Part shown: piece by piece, positions 26,601 through 37,400 of the stretch
Numbering within the stretch: position 1 is the first letter of the stretch
Layout: every line of letters begins with the position of its first letter
From: Kitasatospora sp. A2-31
Lineage (GTDB): Bacteria > Actinomycetota > Actinomycetes > Streptomycetales > Streptomycetaceae
Length of the DNA stretch: 64,000 nucleotides
NCBI RefSeq assembly: GCF_022288725.1
Contig: NZ_JAKNTA010000012.1
Coordinates: forward strand, 179,525-243,524
Reading direction: 5' to 3'
Notes under the pieces: generated by a model
Databases searched by the model: none
Told to the model about the DNA's origin: nothing
What the model saw: only the letters and a program-made list of their open reading frames with translations
Made by a program: the position numbers and the translations under genes

Positions 26601-28907
26601 GAGTGCTCGATGGCGCTCGCCGGTGGGGCGGCCGTGATGGCCGCGCCGGGCATGTTCGTGGAGTTCAGCCGCCAGCGCGGCCTCGCCCCTGACGGCCGCT
26701 GCAAGGCCTTCGCCACCGCGGCGGACGGGACCGCCTGGGCGGAGGGCGTGGGCGTCCTGCTGCTGGAGCGGCTCTCGGACGCCCAGCGCAACGGGCACCG
26801 GGTGCTCGCCGTCGTGCGCGGCTCGGCGGTCAACCAGGACGGCGCCAGCAACGGACTCTCCGCGCCCAACGGGCCCTCGCAGCAGCGGGTCGTCGAGGCG
26901 GCGCTGGCCGACGCCGGGCTGACGGCGGCGGACGTGGACGCGGTCGAGGCGCACGGCACGGGCACCAAGCTCGGCGACCCGATCGAGGCGCAGGCGCTGC
27001 TGGCCACCTACGGGCAGGAGCGGCCGGCGGAACGGCCGCTCTGGCTGGGGTCGTTGAAGTCGAACATCGGGCACGCCCAGGCGGCGGCCGGGGTGGGCGG
27101 CGTGATCAAGATGGTCATGGCGATGCGCAACGGCGTGCTGCCGCGCACGCTCCACGTCGACGAACCGACGCCGCACGTCGACTGGTCGGCCGGGGCCGTG
27201 TCACTGCTCACCGAGGCGAAGGAATGGCCGGCCGGTGAACGCGCCCGGCGAGCCGCCGTCTCCTCGTTCGGGATCAGCGGGACCAACGCGCACGTCATCC
27301 TGGAAGAAGCACCGGAAGGCAACGAGGCCAGGACCAACTCCGTTCCAGCGGTGGTGCCGTGGGTGCTGTCGGCGCGGGACGAGCGGGCGCTGCGCGAGCA
27401 GGCCGGGCGGTTGCGGGCGGCCGTCGAGGCCCACCCCGAATGGGAACCGGCCGCGGTGGCCGGGGCCTTGGTGGCGGGCCGATCGGTGTTCGAGCAGCGG
27501 GCCGTGGTGATCGGCGAGAACCGTGCCGAACTGCTGAGCGGCCTCACGGCCCTCGCCGACGGCACCACCGCCCCCGGCCTCCTCCAGGGCCACGGCACCT
27601 TCGACCGTCCGGTGTTCGTCTTCCCCGGCCAGGGCTCCCAATGGATCGGCATGGGCGCCGAACTCCTCGACACCTCTACCGTCTTCGCCCACTGGATCAC
27701 CCAGTGCGAAGCCGCACTCGCCCCCCACGTCGACTGGTCACTCACCGACGTCCTGCGCGGCAACGACGACCTCACCCGCGTCGACGTCATCCAACCCGCA
27801 CTCTTCGCCGTCATGGTCTCCCTCGCCGAACTCTGGCGCTCCCTCGGCATCGAACCCGCCGCCGTCATCGGCCACTCCCAAGGCGAAATCGCCGCCGCCA
27901 CCATCGCCGGCGCCCTCTCGTTGGAAGACGGCGCCCGCGTGGCGGCCCTGCGCAGCCAAGCCATCCTCGCCATCAGCGGCCACGGCGGCATGGCCTCCCT
28001 TCCGCTGGCCCAGCAGGACACGGCCGAACTCCTCACCCGCTGGGACGGACGCCTGACCATCGCCGCCCACAACGGCCCCACCACCACCGTCATCGCCGGC
28101 GACCGCGACGCCCTCGACGAACTCCTCACCCACTGCGAACAGCACGACATCCGCGCCCGCCGCATCGACGTCGACTACGCCTCCCACAGCCCCCACGTCG
28201 AAGCCATCCAAACCCAGCTCGCACAGAAGCTCGCCGGCATCACGCCGAAGACAGCCACCATCCCCTTCTACTCCACGGTCACCGGCACCCCGATCGACAC
28301 CACCCAACTCGACGCCGACTACTGGTACACCAACCTCCGCCAGACCGTCCGCTTCACCGACGCCACCCATGCCGCCCTCACCGACGGCCACCACGCCTTC
28401 ATCGAAACCAGCCCCCACCCCGTCCTCACCATGGCCGTCCAGGACATCAGCGAGGACACCGACCGGCAGGCACTCGTCGTCGGCTCCCTGCGCCGCGACG
28501 AAGGCGGCCTCCGCCGCCTCCTCACCTCCCTCGCCGAAGCCCACGTCCACGGCGCCACCCCCACCTGGCCCACCAACCCCCCCCCCCCCACCCCCTCGAC
28601 CTGCCCACCTACCCCTTCCAACGCGAACGCTTCTGGCTCGACGCCCCCACCCCGACCGGCGACGTCACCACCGCCGGCCTCACCCCCGCCAACCACCCCC
28701 TCCTCACCGCACTACTCCCCCTCGCCGACGGCGACGACGTCATCCTCACCGGCCGGATCTCCCTCACCACCCACCCCTGGCTCACCGACCACGCCGTCTT
28801 CGGCACCCCCCTCCTCCCTGGCACTGCCCTCGTCGAACTCGCCCTCCAGGCCGGACGCGGACTCGACTGCGAGCACCTCGAAGAGCTCACCCTCGAAGCC
28901 CCGCTGA
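23637..28907 (+). CDS. PKS A, N-terminal part: loading module and KS1-AT1 (frame lost at C-tract)
   Basis: Starts at GTG 23637. Loading module: a truncated ketosynthase remnant (23670-24170) with Ala aligned to the active-site Cys and without the two catalytic His motifs; an acyl-Ala-rich linker; an AT (24625-25530) with nucleophile motif GASLGE, about residue 421; and an ACP (25730-25950, GFDSATAVEL). This AT has ARWSQA where extender ATs have LRSQA, so the carboxylate-binding Arg is Trp; family knowledge predicts a non-carboxylated acyl-CoA starter. Module 1: intact KS (26025-27305, TACSSS Cys about residue 971, HGTGT, NIGH) and AT (27603-28540) with VDVIQ, GHSQGE and YASH, so methylmalonyl-CoA is expected. 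The frame breaks in the run of 13 C at 28577-28589; residues after about 1648 are out of frame and the stop at 28907 is not natural. The sequence continues in the next frame. Confidence 0.85.
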   Translation: MDQTRCEDGPVAVVGLSCPPSGPAADTRGHDGPDGGAAFFGVPAERAAGFRPADWAALELGWAALEDAGIVPAALRGSRAGVFLTTSAGDRAAERLATVLDLRGPQTVVEPSASAARAAVALAAASLRRGECDLALAGDGSTVLAVLRRLPEARRAGDRIMGVVTDAAPAPGGDPLALIGALPAEAVAEQAVAEQTVAAEDRAGQATEAQSSDAQPADAQPTEAAPAPPRPLATPFTPLVLSARSDAALRATARALQERLVVDPELRITDAGLSLTTTRTAFEQRAVLVADGREDALRGLRALTEGEFGPLLVRGTAATGAGTAGAATGAVFVFPGQGTQWPGMALDLLESSEVFREHLEACADALEPYVPWSLTDVLRGTPGAPALVPVDVVQPVLFAVMVSLAALWRACGVEPAAVVGASLGEIAAAHVAGALTLDDAALVVARWSQAQAGAAGQGDLASALLPREQLAARLARRTADPQLGRVDVAGTNGAQSVLFSGDRAAVDALLAELTADGVTAKKLSNGLAAHSPGLRLDRARLLSELAGIRPHTSAVPFYSSLTGGLLDTAGLDGAYWVENITNEIRFEDATRALLADGHRTFLEVAPHPGLLGGLQETLEDTGLADDAAVVGTLRRDQGGADRLLASMAELHVRGTAVDWSAVLAGSGARRVPLPTYPFRAALPATARSDAGRSDAEQRRWVGELVRAEIAALRGPGTAVEAHGDRSFRDLGFDSATAVELRNRLSAATGLRLPLTLLFDHPTPEALGRYLLTALSGGQDPTSLAATAPTASTASAGADEPIAIVAMACRFPGEVRSPEDLWQLVADGRDAITPFPDNRGWDVEALYDPDPERSGHTYAREGGFLRDADRFDAAFFGISPREALAMDPQQRLLLETSWEAFERAGIDPASVRGSRTGVYVGAMTQDYGPRMHEAGGGVEGHVLTGSTVSVLSGRLSYVYGLEGPAITVDTACSSSLVALHLAAQALRNGECSMALAGGAAVMAAPGMFVEFSRQRGLAPDGRCKAFATAADGTAWAEGVGVLLLERLSDAQRNGHRVLAVVRGSAVNQDGASNGLSAPNGPSQQRVVEAALADAGLTAADVDAVEAHGTGTKLGDPIEAQALLATYGQERPAERPLWLGSLKSNIGHAQAAAGVGGVIKMVMAMRNGVLPRTLHVDEPTPHVDWSAGAVSLLTEAKEWPAGERARRAAVSSFGISGTNAHVILEEAPEGNEARTNSVPAVVPWVLSARDERALREQAGRLRAAVEAHPEWEPAAVAGALVAGRSVFEQRAVVIGENRAELLSGLTALADGTTAPGLLQGHGTFDRPVFVFPGQGSQWIGMGAELLDTSTVFAHWITQCEAALAPHVDWSLTDVLRGNDDLTRVDVIQPALFAVMVSLAELWRSLGIEPAAVIGHSQGEIAAATIAGALSLEDGARVAALRSQAILAISGHGGMASLPLAQQDTAELLTRWDGRLTIAAHNGPTTTVIAGDRDALDELLTHCEQHDIRARRIDVDYASHSPHVEAIQTQLAQKLAGITPKTATIPFYSTVTGTPIDTTQLDADYWYTNLRQTVRFTDATHAALTDGHHAFIETSPHPVLTMAVQDISEDTDRQALVVGSLRRDEGGLRRLLTSLAEAHVHGATPTWPTNPPPPTPSTCPPTPSNANASGSTPPPRPATSPPPASPPPTTPSSPHYSPSPTATTSSSPAGSPSPPTPGSPTTPSSAPPSSLALPSSNSPSRPDADSTASTSKSSPSKPR
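27603..28430 (+). repeat. AT cassette, copy 1 (module 1)
   Basis: 828 bp, colinear without indels with four other AT copies. It belongs to the family shared with module 5, in which similarity extends over 27351-28854. Confidence 0.88.
28577..28589. other. C13 tract where the PKS A frame breaks
   Basis: The matching linker of PKS D (near 49497-49515) is four bases longer and not homopolymeric. The net change of -4 puts DH1-KR1-ACP1 into another frame. Confidence 0.8.
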
Positions 28908-31405
28908 CGCTCACCGAGCGACCCGCCACCCGTCTCCAGGTCCGTGTCGGCGCCCCAGACGCGACCGGACGGCGCCCCCTCACGATCCACTCGGCCCGGG
29001 ACACCGACGACTGGACCCGGCACGCCACCGGCGTGCTGGCCGCCGACGGCCCGGCGGTGCCGCCGACCGCCTGGCAGACCCCGCCGGCGGCGTTCGAGCC
29101 GGCCGGTACGCTCTACGACCGGCTGGCCGACACGGGCTTCGACTACGGCCCGGCGTTCCAGGGGCTGCGCGCCTTCGGCCGGCGCGGCGACGAACTGCTC
29201 GCCGAGGTCGTCCTCCCGCCCGAGCGGCACGGCGACGGCTTCGGCCTGCACCCCGCCCTGCTGGACGCGGCCCTGCACGTCTGCCTGTTGGAGGGCGCGA
29301 GCGGCGTCCGCCTGCCGTTCTCCTGGTCCGACGTCACCGTCCATTCCGTCTCCGCCACATCGCTGCGGGTCCGGCTGACGCCGACCGGCCCGGACACCGT
29401 CTCGCTGCTGGCGACCGACGAACGGGATCGCCCGGTCGTCTCGGTCGGTGCGCTGACGCTGCGGCCGGTCACTGCCGAGCAGTTCAGCGCCGCGGCCCAC
29501 GGTCATCGCGACTCGCTCCACCAGGTGGAGTGGGTGCCGGTGCAGCCCGCCGCCCCCGCGGCCGCCGAAACCGCCGCGCCGCTCCTGCTGGACGCCGATC
29601 ACGCCGGACACGCCGCGTCCGCAGATCGCCCGGGTTTCGCCGAGCTCGCGGGCCTGCTCACCGCCGTCGCCGCCGGTGCCCCGGTGCCGGAGACGGTCGT
29701 GGTGCCGTTCCTTCCCGGCGCCGAGCCGACGGCGGCAGCCGTCCACGCGGCGGCCGCCGGCGCGCTCGGCCTCGTCCAGGCCTGGCTGGCCGAGGAGCGG
29801 CTGGCCGCCTCCCGTCTGGTGCTGCTCACCCGCGGCGCCGTGGCGACGGACCCGGCGGACGACGTCGCCGACCTGGTGTACGCCCCGCTCTGGGGTCTGC
29901 TCCGGTCCGCCCAGTCGGAGAACCCCGGCCGCTTCGTCCTCGCCGACACCGACGAGCACCCCGACTCCTATCCGGCGCTGGTCCGGGCCCTCGCCTCCGC
30001 GGAACCTCAACTGGCCGTGCGCGCCGGGCGGGTGTCCGCCGCCCGGCTGGCCACCGTCCCGCCGAACGCGCCGGAGGCCGCGGGCCCGTTCGGCCCGACC
30101 GGCACGGTGCTGGTGACCGGCGGGACCGGCCTGCTCGGCGGCCTGTTCGCCCGCCACCTGGTCACCCGGCACGGCGTGCGGCACCTGCTGCTGCTCAGCC
30201 GGCACGGGCTCGCCGCCGACGGAGCGGCCGAACTCCGTGACGAACTCACCGCCGCGGGCGCGCAGGTGACGGTGGCGGCCTGCGACGCCGCCGACCGGGA
30301 CGCGCTCGCCGCCGTCCTGGCCGCGGTGCCCGCCGAGCAGCCGCTGGCCGGCGTGGTGCACACGGCCGGCGTGCTGGACGACGGCGTGATCACCGCCCTG
30401 ACCCCGGACCGCGTCGCCGCTGTGCTGCGGCCGAAGGTCGACGCGGCCTGGCACCTCCACGAGCTGACGCGCGGGAGCGAGCTGCGGGCCTTCGTGATGT
30501 TCTCCTCGGCCGCCGGCGTGCTCGGCCAGTCCGGCCAGTCGAGCTACGCGGCTGCCAACGCCTTCCTCGACGCCCTCGCGCAGCGGCGCCGGGCTGCCGG
30601 CCTGCCCGCGCAGTCCCTGGCCTGGGGCCTGTGGGCGGAGGCCGGCGGGATGACCCGGCACCTCGCCGAGGCCGACCTCGTGCGGCTGAGCCGTACCGGC
30701 CTCGCGGCCATGCCCTCCGACCAGGGTCTGGCCCTGTTCGACGCCGCCCTGCGGACGGACCGGCCGGTGCTGGTGCCCGCCCGGCTGGACACCGCCGCTC
30801 TGCGCGCGCAGGCCGAGGTGCCGCCGCTGCTCCGCGGCCTGATCCGCACCCCCAGGCGCCGCGAGGCCGTCGCCACCGGGACGACGTCGTTCCGGGAGCG
30901 GTTCGGCGGGCTGTCGCCGGAGCAGCGGGCCCGCGCCGTGCTCGACCTGGTCCGTGCCCATGTCGCCGCCGTCCTGGGCTACGCCTCGCCGGACCGGGTC
31001 GAACCGGACCGCGGCTTCCTCGACCTCGGCCTCGACTCGCTCACCGCTCTCGAACTGCGCAACCGGCTCGGAGCGGAGGCCGGGCTCCGGCTGACCGCCA
31101 CGCTGATCTTCGACCACCCGACCCCGGCGGCCGTCGCCCGGCACCTGGAGGCCGCGGCCTTCCCGCCGGAGGAGGCGGCCGCGGAGCCGGACCCCGCGGA
31201 GGTCGGCGAGGACGAGTTCCGCCGGGCCCTGGCGGCGATCCCGCTCGACCGCTTCCGGGAGGCCGGGCTGGTCCGCACGCTGCTCCAACTCGCCGACTCC
31301 GCCGACGGATCCGCCGCGGTGGACGACGACGAGGAGGAGCACGGAAGCGCGCTCGACACGATGGACCTGGAGAGCCTCGTCCGGGTCGCCCTCGGTGACA
31401 AGTGA
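28589..31405 (+). CDS. PKS A, C-terminal part: DH1-KR1-ACP1 and docking end
   Basis: This continues PKS A in the shifted frame from the linker LPTYPFQRERFW; no separate start codon is proposed. DH1 (28680-29470) has the intact motif HAVFGTPLLP (HxxxGxxxxP) and the second motif LHPALLDAALH. KR1 (30100-30830) has the NADPH loop GGTGLLGG, the LDD motif of B-type reductases, and catalytic Ser and Tyr (FSSAAG ... SSYAAAN). ACP1 (30895-31160) carries GLDSLTALEL. Together DH and B-type KR predict a trans 2-methyl double bond. The acidic C-terminal end (31200-31402, TMDLESLVRVALG) is a class 1 docking helix that matches the coiled coil of PKS B. The gap to PKS B is 45 bp. Confidence 0.82.
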   Translation, partial: HPLDLPTYPFQRERFWLDAPTPTGDVTTAGLTPANHPLLTALLPLADGDDVILTGRISLTTHPWLTDHAVFGTPLLPGTALVELALQAGRGLDCEHLEELTLEAPLTLTERPATRLQVRVGAPDATGRRPLTIHSARDTDDWTRHATGVLAADGPAVPPTAWQTPPAAFEPAGTLYDRLADTGFDYGPAFQGLRAFGRRGDELLAEVVLPPERHGDGFGLHPALLDAALHVCLLEGASGVRLPFSWSDVTVHSVSATSLRVRLTPTGPDTVSLLATDERDRPVVSVGALTLRPVTAEQFSAAAHGHRDSLHQVEWVPVQPAAPAAAETAAPLLLDADHAGHAASADRPGFAELAGLLTAVAAGAPVPETVVVPFLPGAEPTAAAVHAAAAGALGLVQAWLAEERLAASRLVLLTRGAVATDPADDVADLVYAPLWGLLRSAQSENPGRFVLADTDEHPDSYPALVRALASAEPQLAVRAGRVSAARLATVPPNAPEAAGPFGPTGTVLVTGGTGLLGGLFARHLVTRHGVRHLLLLSRHGLAADGAAELRDELTAAGAQVTVAACDAADRDALAAVLAAVPAEQPLAGVVHTAGVLDDGVITALTPDRVAAVLRPKVDAAWHLHELTRGSELRAFVMFSSAAGVLGQSGQSSYAAANAFLDALAQRRRAAGLPAQSLAWGLWAEAGGMTRHLAEADLVRLSRTGLAAMPSDQGLALFDAALRTDRPVLVPARLDTAALRAQAEVPPLLRGLIRTPRRREAVATGTTSFRERFGGLSPEQRARAVLDLVRAHVAAVLGYASPDRVEPDRGFLDLGLDSLTALELRNRLGAEAGLRLTATLIFDHPTPAAVARHLEAAAFPPEEAAAEPDPAEVGEDEFRRALAAIPLDRFREAGLVRTLLQLADSADGSAAVDDDEEEHGSALDTMDLESLVRVALGDK

Positions 31406-31450
31406 CCACTACGCACCACGTCTCAACGGCTCGGAGTTTCGGAGTTCTCG

Positions 31451-34400
31451 ATGACCACCAGTGAAGAAGTCGTCAAGGCGCTGCGGGCCTCCCTCAAGGA
31501 GGCCGAGACGCTGCGGCAGCAGAACCGCAAGCTGACCGCCGCGGCCTCCGAGCCGATCGCCATCGTCGGCATGGCCTGCCGGTACCCCGGAGGTGTCAAG
31601 TCCCCCGACGACCTCTGGCAGTTGGTCGCGGACGGCCGGGACGCGATCTCCGCCTTCCCGGAGGACCGCGGCTGGGACGTCGAGGCGCTGTACGACCCCG
31701 ACCCGGAGGCGGCCGGCAAGACCTACACCCGGGCCGGCGGGTTCCTGCACGAGGCACCGCTGTTCGACCCGGACTTCTTCGGGATCAGCCCGCGCGAGGC
31801 CATGGCCATGCACCCGCAGCAGCGGCTGCTGCTGGAGACCTCCTGGGAGGCCTTCGAGCAGGCCGGCATCGACCCGGCGTCGGTGCGCGGCACCCGGACC
31901 GGCGTCTTCGCCGGCGTGATGCACCAGGACTACGCCGCGCGGCTGCGCCAGGCGCCCGAGGACCTCGAGGGCTACCTGATGACGGGCAGCCTCGGCAGCG
32001 TGGTGTCGGGCCGGGTGGCCTACACCCTGGGCCTGGAGGGCCCGGCCGTCACGGTCGACACGGCGTGCTCCTCGTCGCTGGTCGCCCTGCACCTGGCAGC
32101 ACAGGCGCTGCGGAACGGCGAGTGCTCGATGGCGCTCGTCGGCGGCGTCACCGTGATGACCGGACCGGGCGGGTTCGTCGAGTTCAGCCGCCAGCGCGCG
32201 CTCTCTCCGGACGGCCGCTGCCGGGCCTTCGCCGCCGCCGCGGACGGCACCGGCTGGGCGGAGGGCGTCGGCATCCTGCTGGTGGAGCGCCTGTCCGACG
32301 CGCAGCGCAACGGACACCGGGTGCTGGCGGTGGTGCGCGGCTCGGCGATCAACCAGGACGGGAGCAGCAGCGGCTTCTCCGCGCCGAACGGTCCGGCCCA
32401 ACAGCGGGCGATCCGGGACGCCTTGAAGAACGCCCGGCTGACGGCCGCGGAGGTCGACGCGGTCGAGGCGCACGGGACGGGCACCCGGCTCGGGGACCCG
32501 ATCGAGGCGCAAGCGCTGCTGGCCACCTACGGGCAGGACCGGCCGGCGGAACGGCCGCTCTGGCTGGGGTCGTTGAAGTCGAACATCGGGCACGCCCAGG
32601 CGGCGGCCGGGGTGGGCGGCGTGATCAAGATGGTCATGGCGATGCGCAACGGGGTTCTGCCCCGCACGCTCCACGTCGACGAACCGACCACGCACGTCGA
32701 CTGGTCGGCCGGGGCCGTGTCACTGCTCACCGAGGCGAAGGAATGGCCGGCCGGTGAACGCGCCCGGCGAGCCGCCGTCTCCTCGTTCGGGATCAGCGGG
32801 ACGAACGCCCATGTGATCCTGGAAGAGGCTCCGCAGGAGCCCCAGAAGGAGACGACCGAGGTCAACTCCCCCTCCACGGTGGTGCCGTGGGTGCTCTCCG
32901 CCCGCGACGAACGCGCCGTGCGCGCCCAGGCCGCCCAACTCGCCACCTTCCTCCAGGACCACCCCGACACCGACCTGCGCGCCGTCGGCCACACCCTCCT
33001 CACCGGACGCGCCGCCCTCGACCACCGCGCCGTCGCCCTCGGCCACAACCACGACGAACTCCTCACCTCCCTCACCGCCCTCGCCGACGGCACCGCCCCC
33101 ACCGGCCACGGCACCCACGACCGACCGGTGTTCGTCTTCCCCGGCCAGGGCTCCCAATGGATCGGCATGGGCGCCGAACTCCTCGACACCTCCACCGTCT
33201 TCGCCCACTGGATCACCAAGTGCGAAGCAGCACTCGCCCCCCACGTCGACTGGTCCCTCACCGACGTCCTGCGCGGCAACGACGACCTCACCCGCGTCGA
33301 CGTCATCCAACCCGCCCTCTTCGCCGTCATGGTCTCCCTCGCCGAACTCTGGCGCTCCCTCGGCATCGAACCCGCCGCCGTCATCGGCCACTCCCAAGGC
33401 GAAATCGCCGCCGCCACCATCGCCGGCGCCCTCTCGTTGGAAGACGGCGCCCGCATCGCCGCCCTGCGCAGCCAAGCCATCCTCGCCATCAGCGGCCACG
33501 GCGGCATGGCCTCCCTTCCGCTGGCCCAGCAGGACGCGGCCGAACTCCTCCAGCAGTGGGACGGGCGCCTGACCGTCGCCGCCCACAACGGCCCCACCTC
33601 CACCGTCGTCGCCGGCGACCGCGACGCCCTCGACGAACTCCTCACCCACTGCGAACAGCACGACATCCGCGCCCGCCGCATCGACGTCGACTACGCCTCC
33701 CACAGCCCCCACGTCGAAGCCATCCGGGCCGACCTGGCCACCCAACTCGCCGGCATCGCGCCGAAGACAGCCACCATCCCCTTCTACTCCACGGTCACCG
33801 GCACCCCGATCGACACCACCCAGTTGGATGCCGACTACTGGTACACCAACCTCCGCCAGACCGTCCGCTTCACCGACGCCACCCACGCCGCCCACACCGA
33901 CGGCCACACCACCTACATCGAAACCAGCCCTCACCCCGTCCTCACCCCCGCCATCGAGGAAACCCTCGACACCCCCCACACCGTCGTCACCGGCACCCTC
34001 CGCCGCAACGAAGGCACCTGGACCCGCCTCCTCACCTCCGCCACCCACCTCCACAACCACGGCCACCCCCTCAACTGGACCCCCTTCCTCCACCCCGCCC
34101 CCCACCCCGACCTCCCCACCTACCCCTTCCAGCACCAGCACCTGTGGATCGAGGACGCCGCCCCGGTCGGTTCGGGCCCGGCCGAGGGCACGGCGGTGGA
34201 CGCAGGCTTCTGGGAGGCCGTCGCGGAGCAGGACGTCGCCGCTCTGGCCGCGACGCTGGAGGTCGAGGACGAGGAGCAGCGCCGGTCGCTGACCGCCCTG
34301 TTGCCCGCTCTCTCCTCCTGGCACCGGCAGAGCCTCGACCGTTCCGCGGTGGACGACTGGCGGTACCGGATCGCCTGGAAGCCGGTCGCCGGGCACGCCG

Positions 34401-37400
34401 TGTCCGCACTCATCGGCACCTGGCTGGTCGTCGTTCCGGCCGGCCACGCCGAGGCGGCGTGGGTCGCCGAGGCCACCCGCGTGCTCGGGGTGCGCGGTGC
34501 GCGGAGCGTTCTGCTGGAGGTGGCCGACGGGGATGCGGACCGTGAGGTCCTGGCCGGGCGACTGAGCGAACTGCTCGCCGACTGCGCGTCCGACCACGCC
34601 GGCGTGCTGTCGTTCCTCGGCCTGGCCGACAGCCGGTACCGCGAGAAGCGGACGGTGACGGTCGGCGTCGCACTGACGCTTGCGCTCGTCCAGGCGCTGG
34701 CCGACCTCGGCGTACGGGCGCCGCTCTGGTGCGCCACCCACGGCGCCGTGTCCACGGGGCCGTCCGACGCTCCGGCCGATCCGGTGCAGGCCCAGCTGTG
34801 GGGCCTCGGCCGGGTCGTCGCTCTGGAGCAGTCGCAGCTCTGGGGCGGCCTGGTCGACCTGCCGGAGCAGCCCGACGAGCGCTCGCTCGGCCAGCTGCTC
34901 CGGGTGCTGGCGGCGACGTCCGACGAGGACCAGATCGCGGTGCGTCCGGCCGGACTGTTCGCCCGGCGGATGGTCCACGCTCCGCTCGGGGACGCCAGGC
35001 CGGTCCGGCGATGGCGCCCGCGCGGCACGGTGCTGGTCACCGGCGGTACCGGGAGCCTCGGCCCGCGGCTCGCGCGCTGGCTGGCCGACAACGGCGCCGA
35101 TCACCTCGTCCTGGCCAGCCGATCCGGCCCGAACGCGGCGGGCGCGACGGAACTGGCGGCCGAGCTGACGGCTCAGGGCGTGGCCGTCACCCTGGCCGCG
35201 TGCGACATTGCGGACCGCGAGGCGGTGTCCGCGCTGCTCGAGGAACTGCGGGCGGACGGCCACACGGTGCGGGCGGTCCTGCACACGGCCGCGTTCATCG
35301 AGCTGACGTCCGTGGCCGACACCGGGCTGGAGAGCTTCGACAAGGTGCTGGCCGCCAAGGTGGACGGTGCCCGGCACCTCGCCGACCTGCTCGACCCGGA
35401 GGCGCTGGACGCCTTCGTGCTCTTCTCCTCGATCGCCGGCTTCTGGGGCAGCGGGGACCACGCCGCCTATGCGGCCGCCAACGCGGCGCTCGACGCGCTG
35501 GCCGAACAGGGCCGTGCGGCCGGTCTGCCGATGGTGTCGGTGGCCTGGGGCGTCTGGGAGGACGCCGTCAACACCTGGAGGAACCTCGGCGACCTGGACG
35601 TCGAGCGGACCCGTCAGCGCGTGCGTGGGCAGGGCCTGCCGCTGATGCGTCCCGAGGCGGCGATCGCCGCCCTGCAGCAGGCGCTCGACCACGACGACAC
35701 CTTCGTCGCGGTGGCCGAGATCGACTGGGAGCGCTTCGTCCCCCTGTTCACCGCGCTGCGCCCGAGCCCGTTGCTTGCCGAACTTCCCGAGGCGCGGGCA
35801 GTGTTGGCGTCCTCCGCCGAGGCGGAAGCCGACACCTCGGGCTCCGGCTCGGAACTCCGCCGTTCCCTGGCCGACCTGTCCGAGCCGGAGCAGCTCCGGG
35901 TGCTCGTGGACCTGGTCACCACCCACGCCGTCGCCGTGCTGGGGCGGCGCGACCCGGAAGCCGTCCGTCCCGAACGAGCCTTCAAGGAGCTCGGGTTCGA
36001 GTCCCTGACCGCGGTCGAGCTGCGCAACCGGCTGGCGGCCGCAACGGGCCTGCGCCTGCCGGCGACGCTGGTCTTCGACTACCCGACACCGGCCGCGATC
36101 GCCGCCCAGCTGCGGCGTGAGGTGCTCGATCTGGGTGCGGTCGAGGAGGCCGTCCCGGCCGCTCCGACCGGGTCGGTCGGCGCCGCGGACGACGAGGCGA
36201 TCGCGATCGTCGGTATGGCCTGCCGGTTCCCGGGCGGCATCACGACCCCCGAGGCGCTCTGGCAGTTGCTCGTCACGGACGGCGACGTGGTCTCCGGTAT
36301 GCCCACCGACCGCGGCTGGGACCTGGACGCGGTCTCCGGCCAGCAGGGCGGGTTCCTCCAGGACGTCGACCGGTTCGACCCCGCGTTCTTCGGGATCAGC
36401 CCGCGCGAGGCCCTGGCGATGGACCCGCAGCAGCGGCTGCTGCTGGAGACCTCCTGGGAGGCCTTCGAACGCGCCGGCATCGACCTCACCACGCTCCGCG
36501 GCAGCCGCACCGGCGCCTTCGTCGGCGCGATGCAGCACGGCTACGGCGTCAGCTCGGCCGAGGCTCCGTCGGCCATCGAGGACTACGTCATCACCGGCAG
36601 CGTCACCAGCGTCATCTCTGGCCGACTGGCCTACGCCTTCGGCCTGGAGGGCCCGGCGATCACCGTCGACACGGCGTGCTCCTCGTCCCTGGTGGCCCTG
36701 CACCTGGCTGGCCAGGCCCTGCGCAACGGCGAGTGCTCGATGGCGATCGCGGGCGGCGCGGTCGTGATGCCGACCCCGGACTCCTTCATCGGCTTCAGCC
36801 GGATGGGGGCGCTCTCCCAGAGCGGCCGCTGCAAGGCGTTCTCCGACTCCGCGGACGGCTTCGGCCTCGCCGAGGGCGCCGGAGTGGTGCTGCTGGAGCG
36901 CCTGTCCGACGCGCAGCGCAACGGACACCCGGTCCTCGCGGTGGTGCGCGGCTCGGCGATCAACCAGGACGGCGCCAGCAACGGGCTCGCCGCGCCGAAC
37001 GGGCCCTCGCAGCAGCGGGTGATCCGGGCGGCGCTGGCGGACGCCCGGGTGGCGGCCGCGGACGTGGACGCGGTCGAGGCGCACGGCACGGGCACCCGGC
37101 TCGGGGACCCCATCGAGGCGCAGGCGCTGCTGGCCACCTACGGGCAGGAGAGGCCGGCCGAACGGCCGCTCCGGCTCGGGTCGTTGAAGTCCAACATCGG
37201 CCACACCCAGGCAGCGGCCGGCGTCGCCGGGGTCATCAAGATGGTGCTCGCACTCCGGCACGGGGTTCTCCCGCGCACGCTCCACGTCGACGAGCCGACC
37301 ACGCACGTGGACTGGGCGTCCGGCGCGGTCTCGGTGCTCACCGAGGCACAGGAGTGGCCGGAGGCGGACGGGCGTCCGCGCCGGGCGGGCGTGTCGGCCT

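Noticed and set aside
28577..28589. Programmed frameshift in PKS A taken as fact
   Set aside because: A homopolymer miscall explains the data equally well, so it is kept as a question in the findings.
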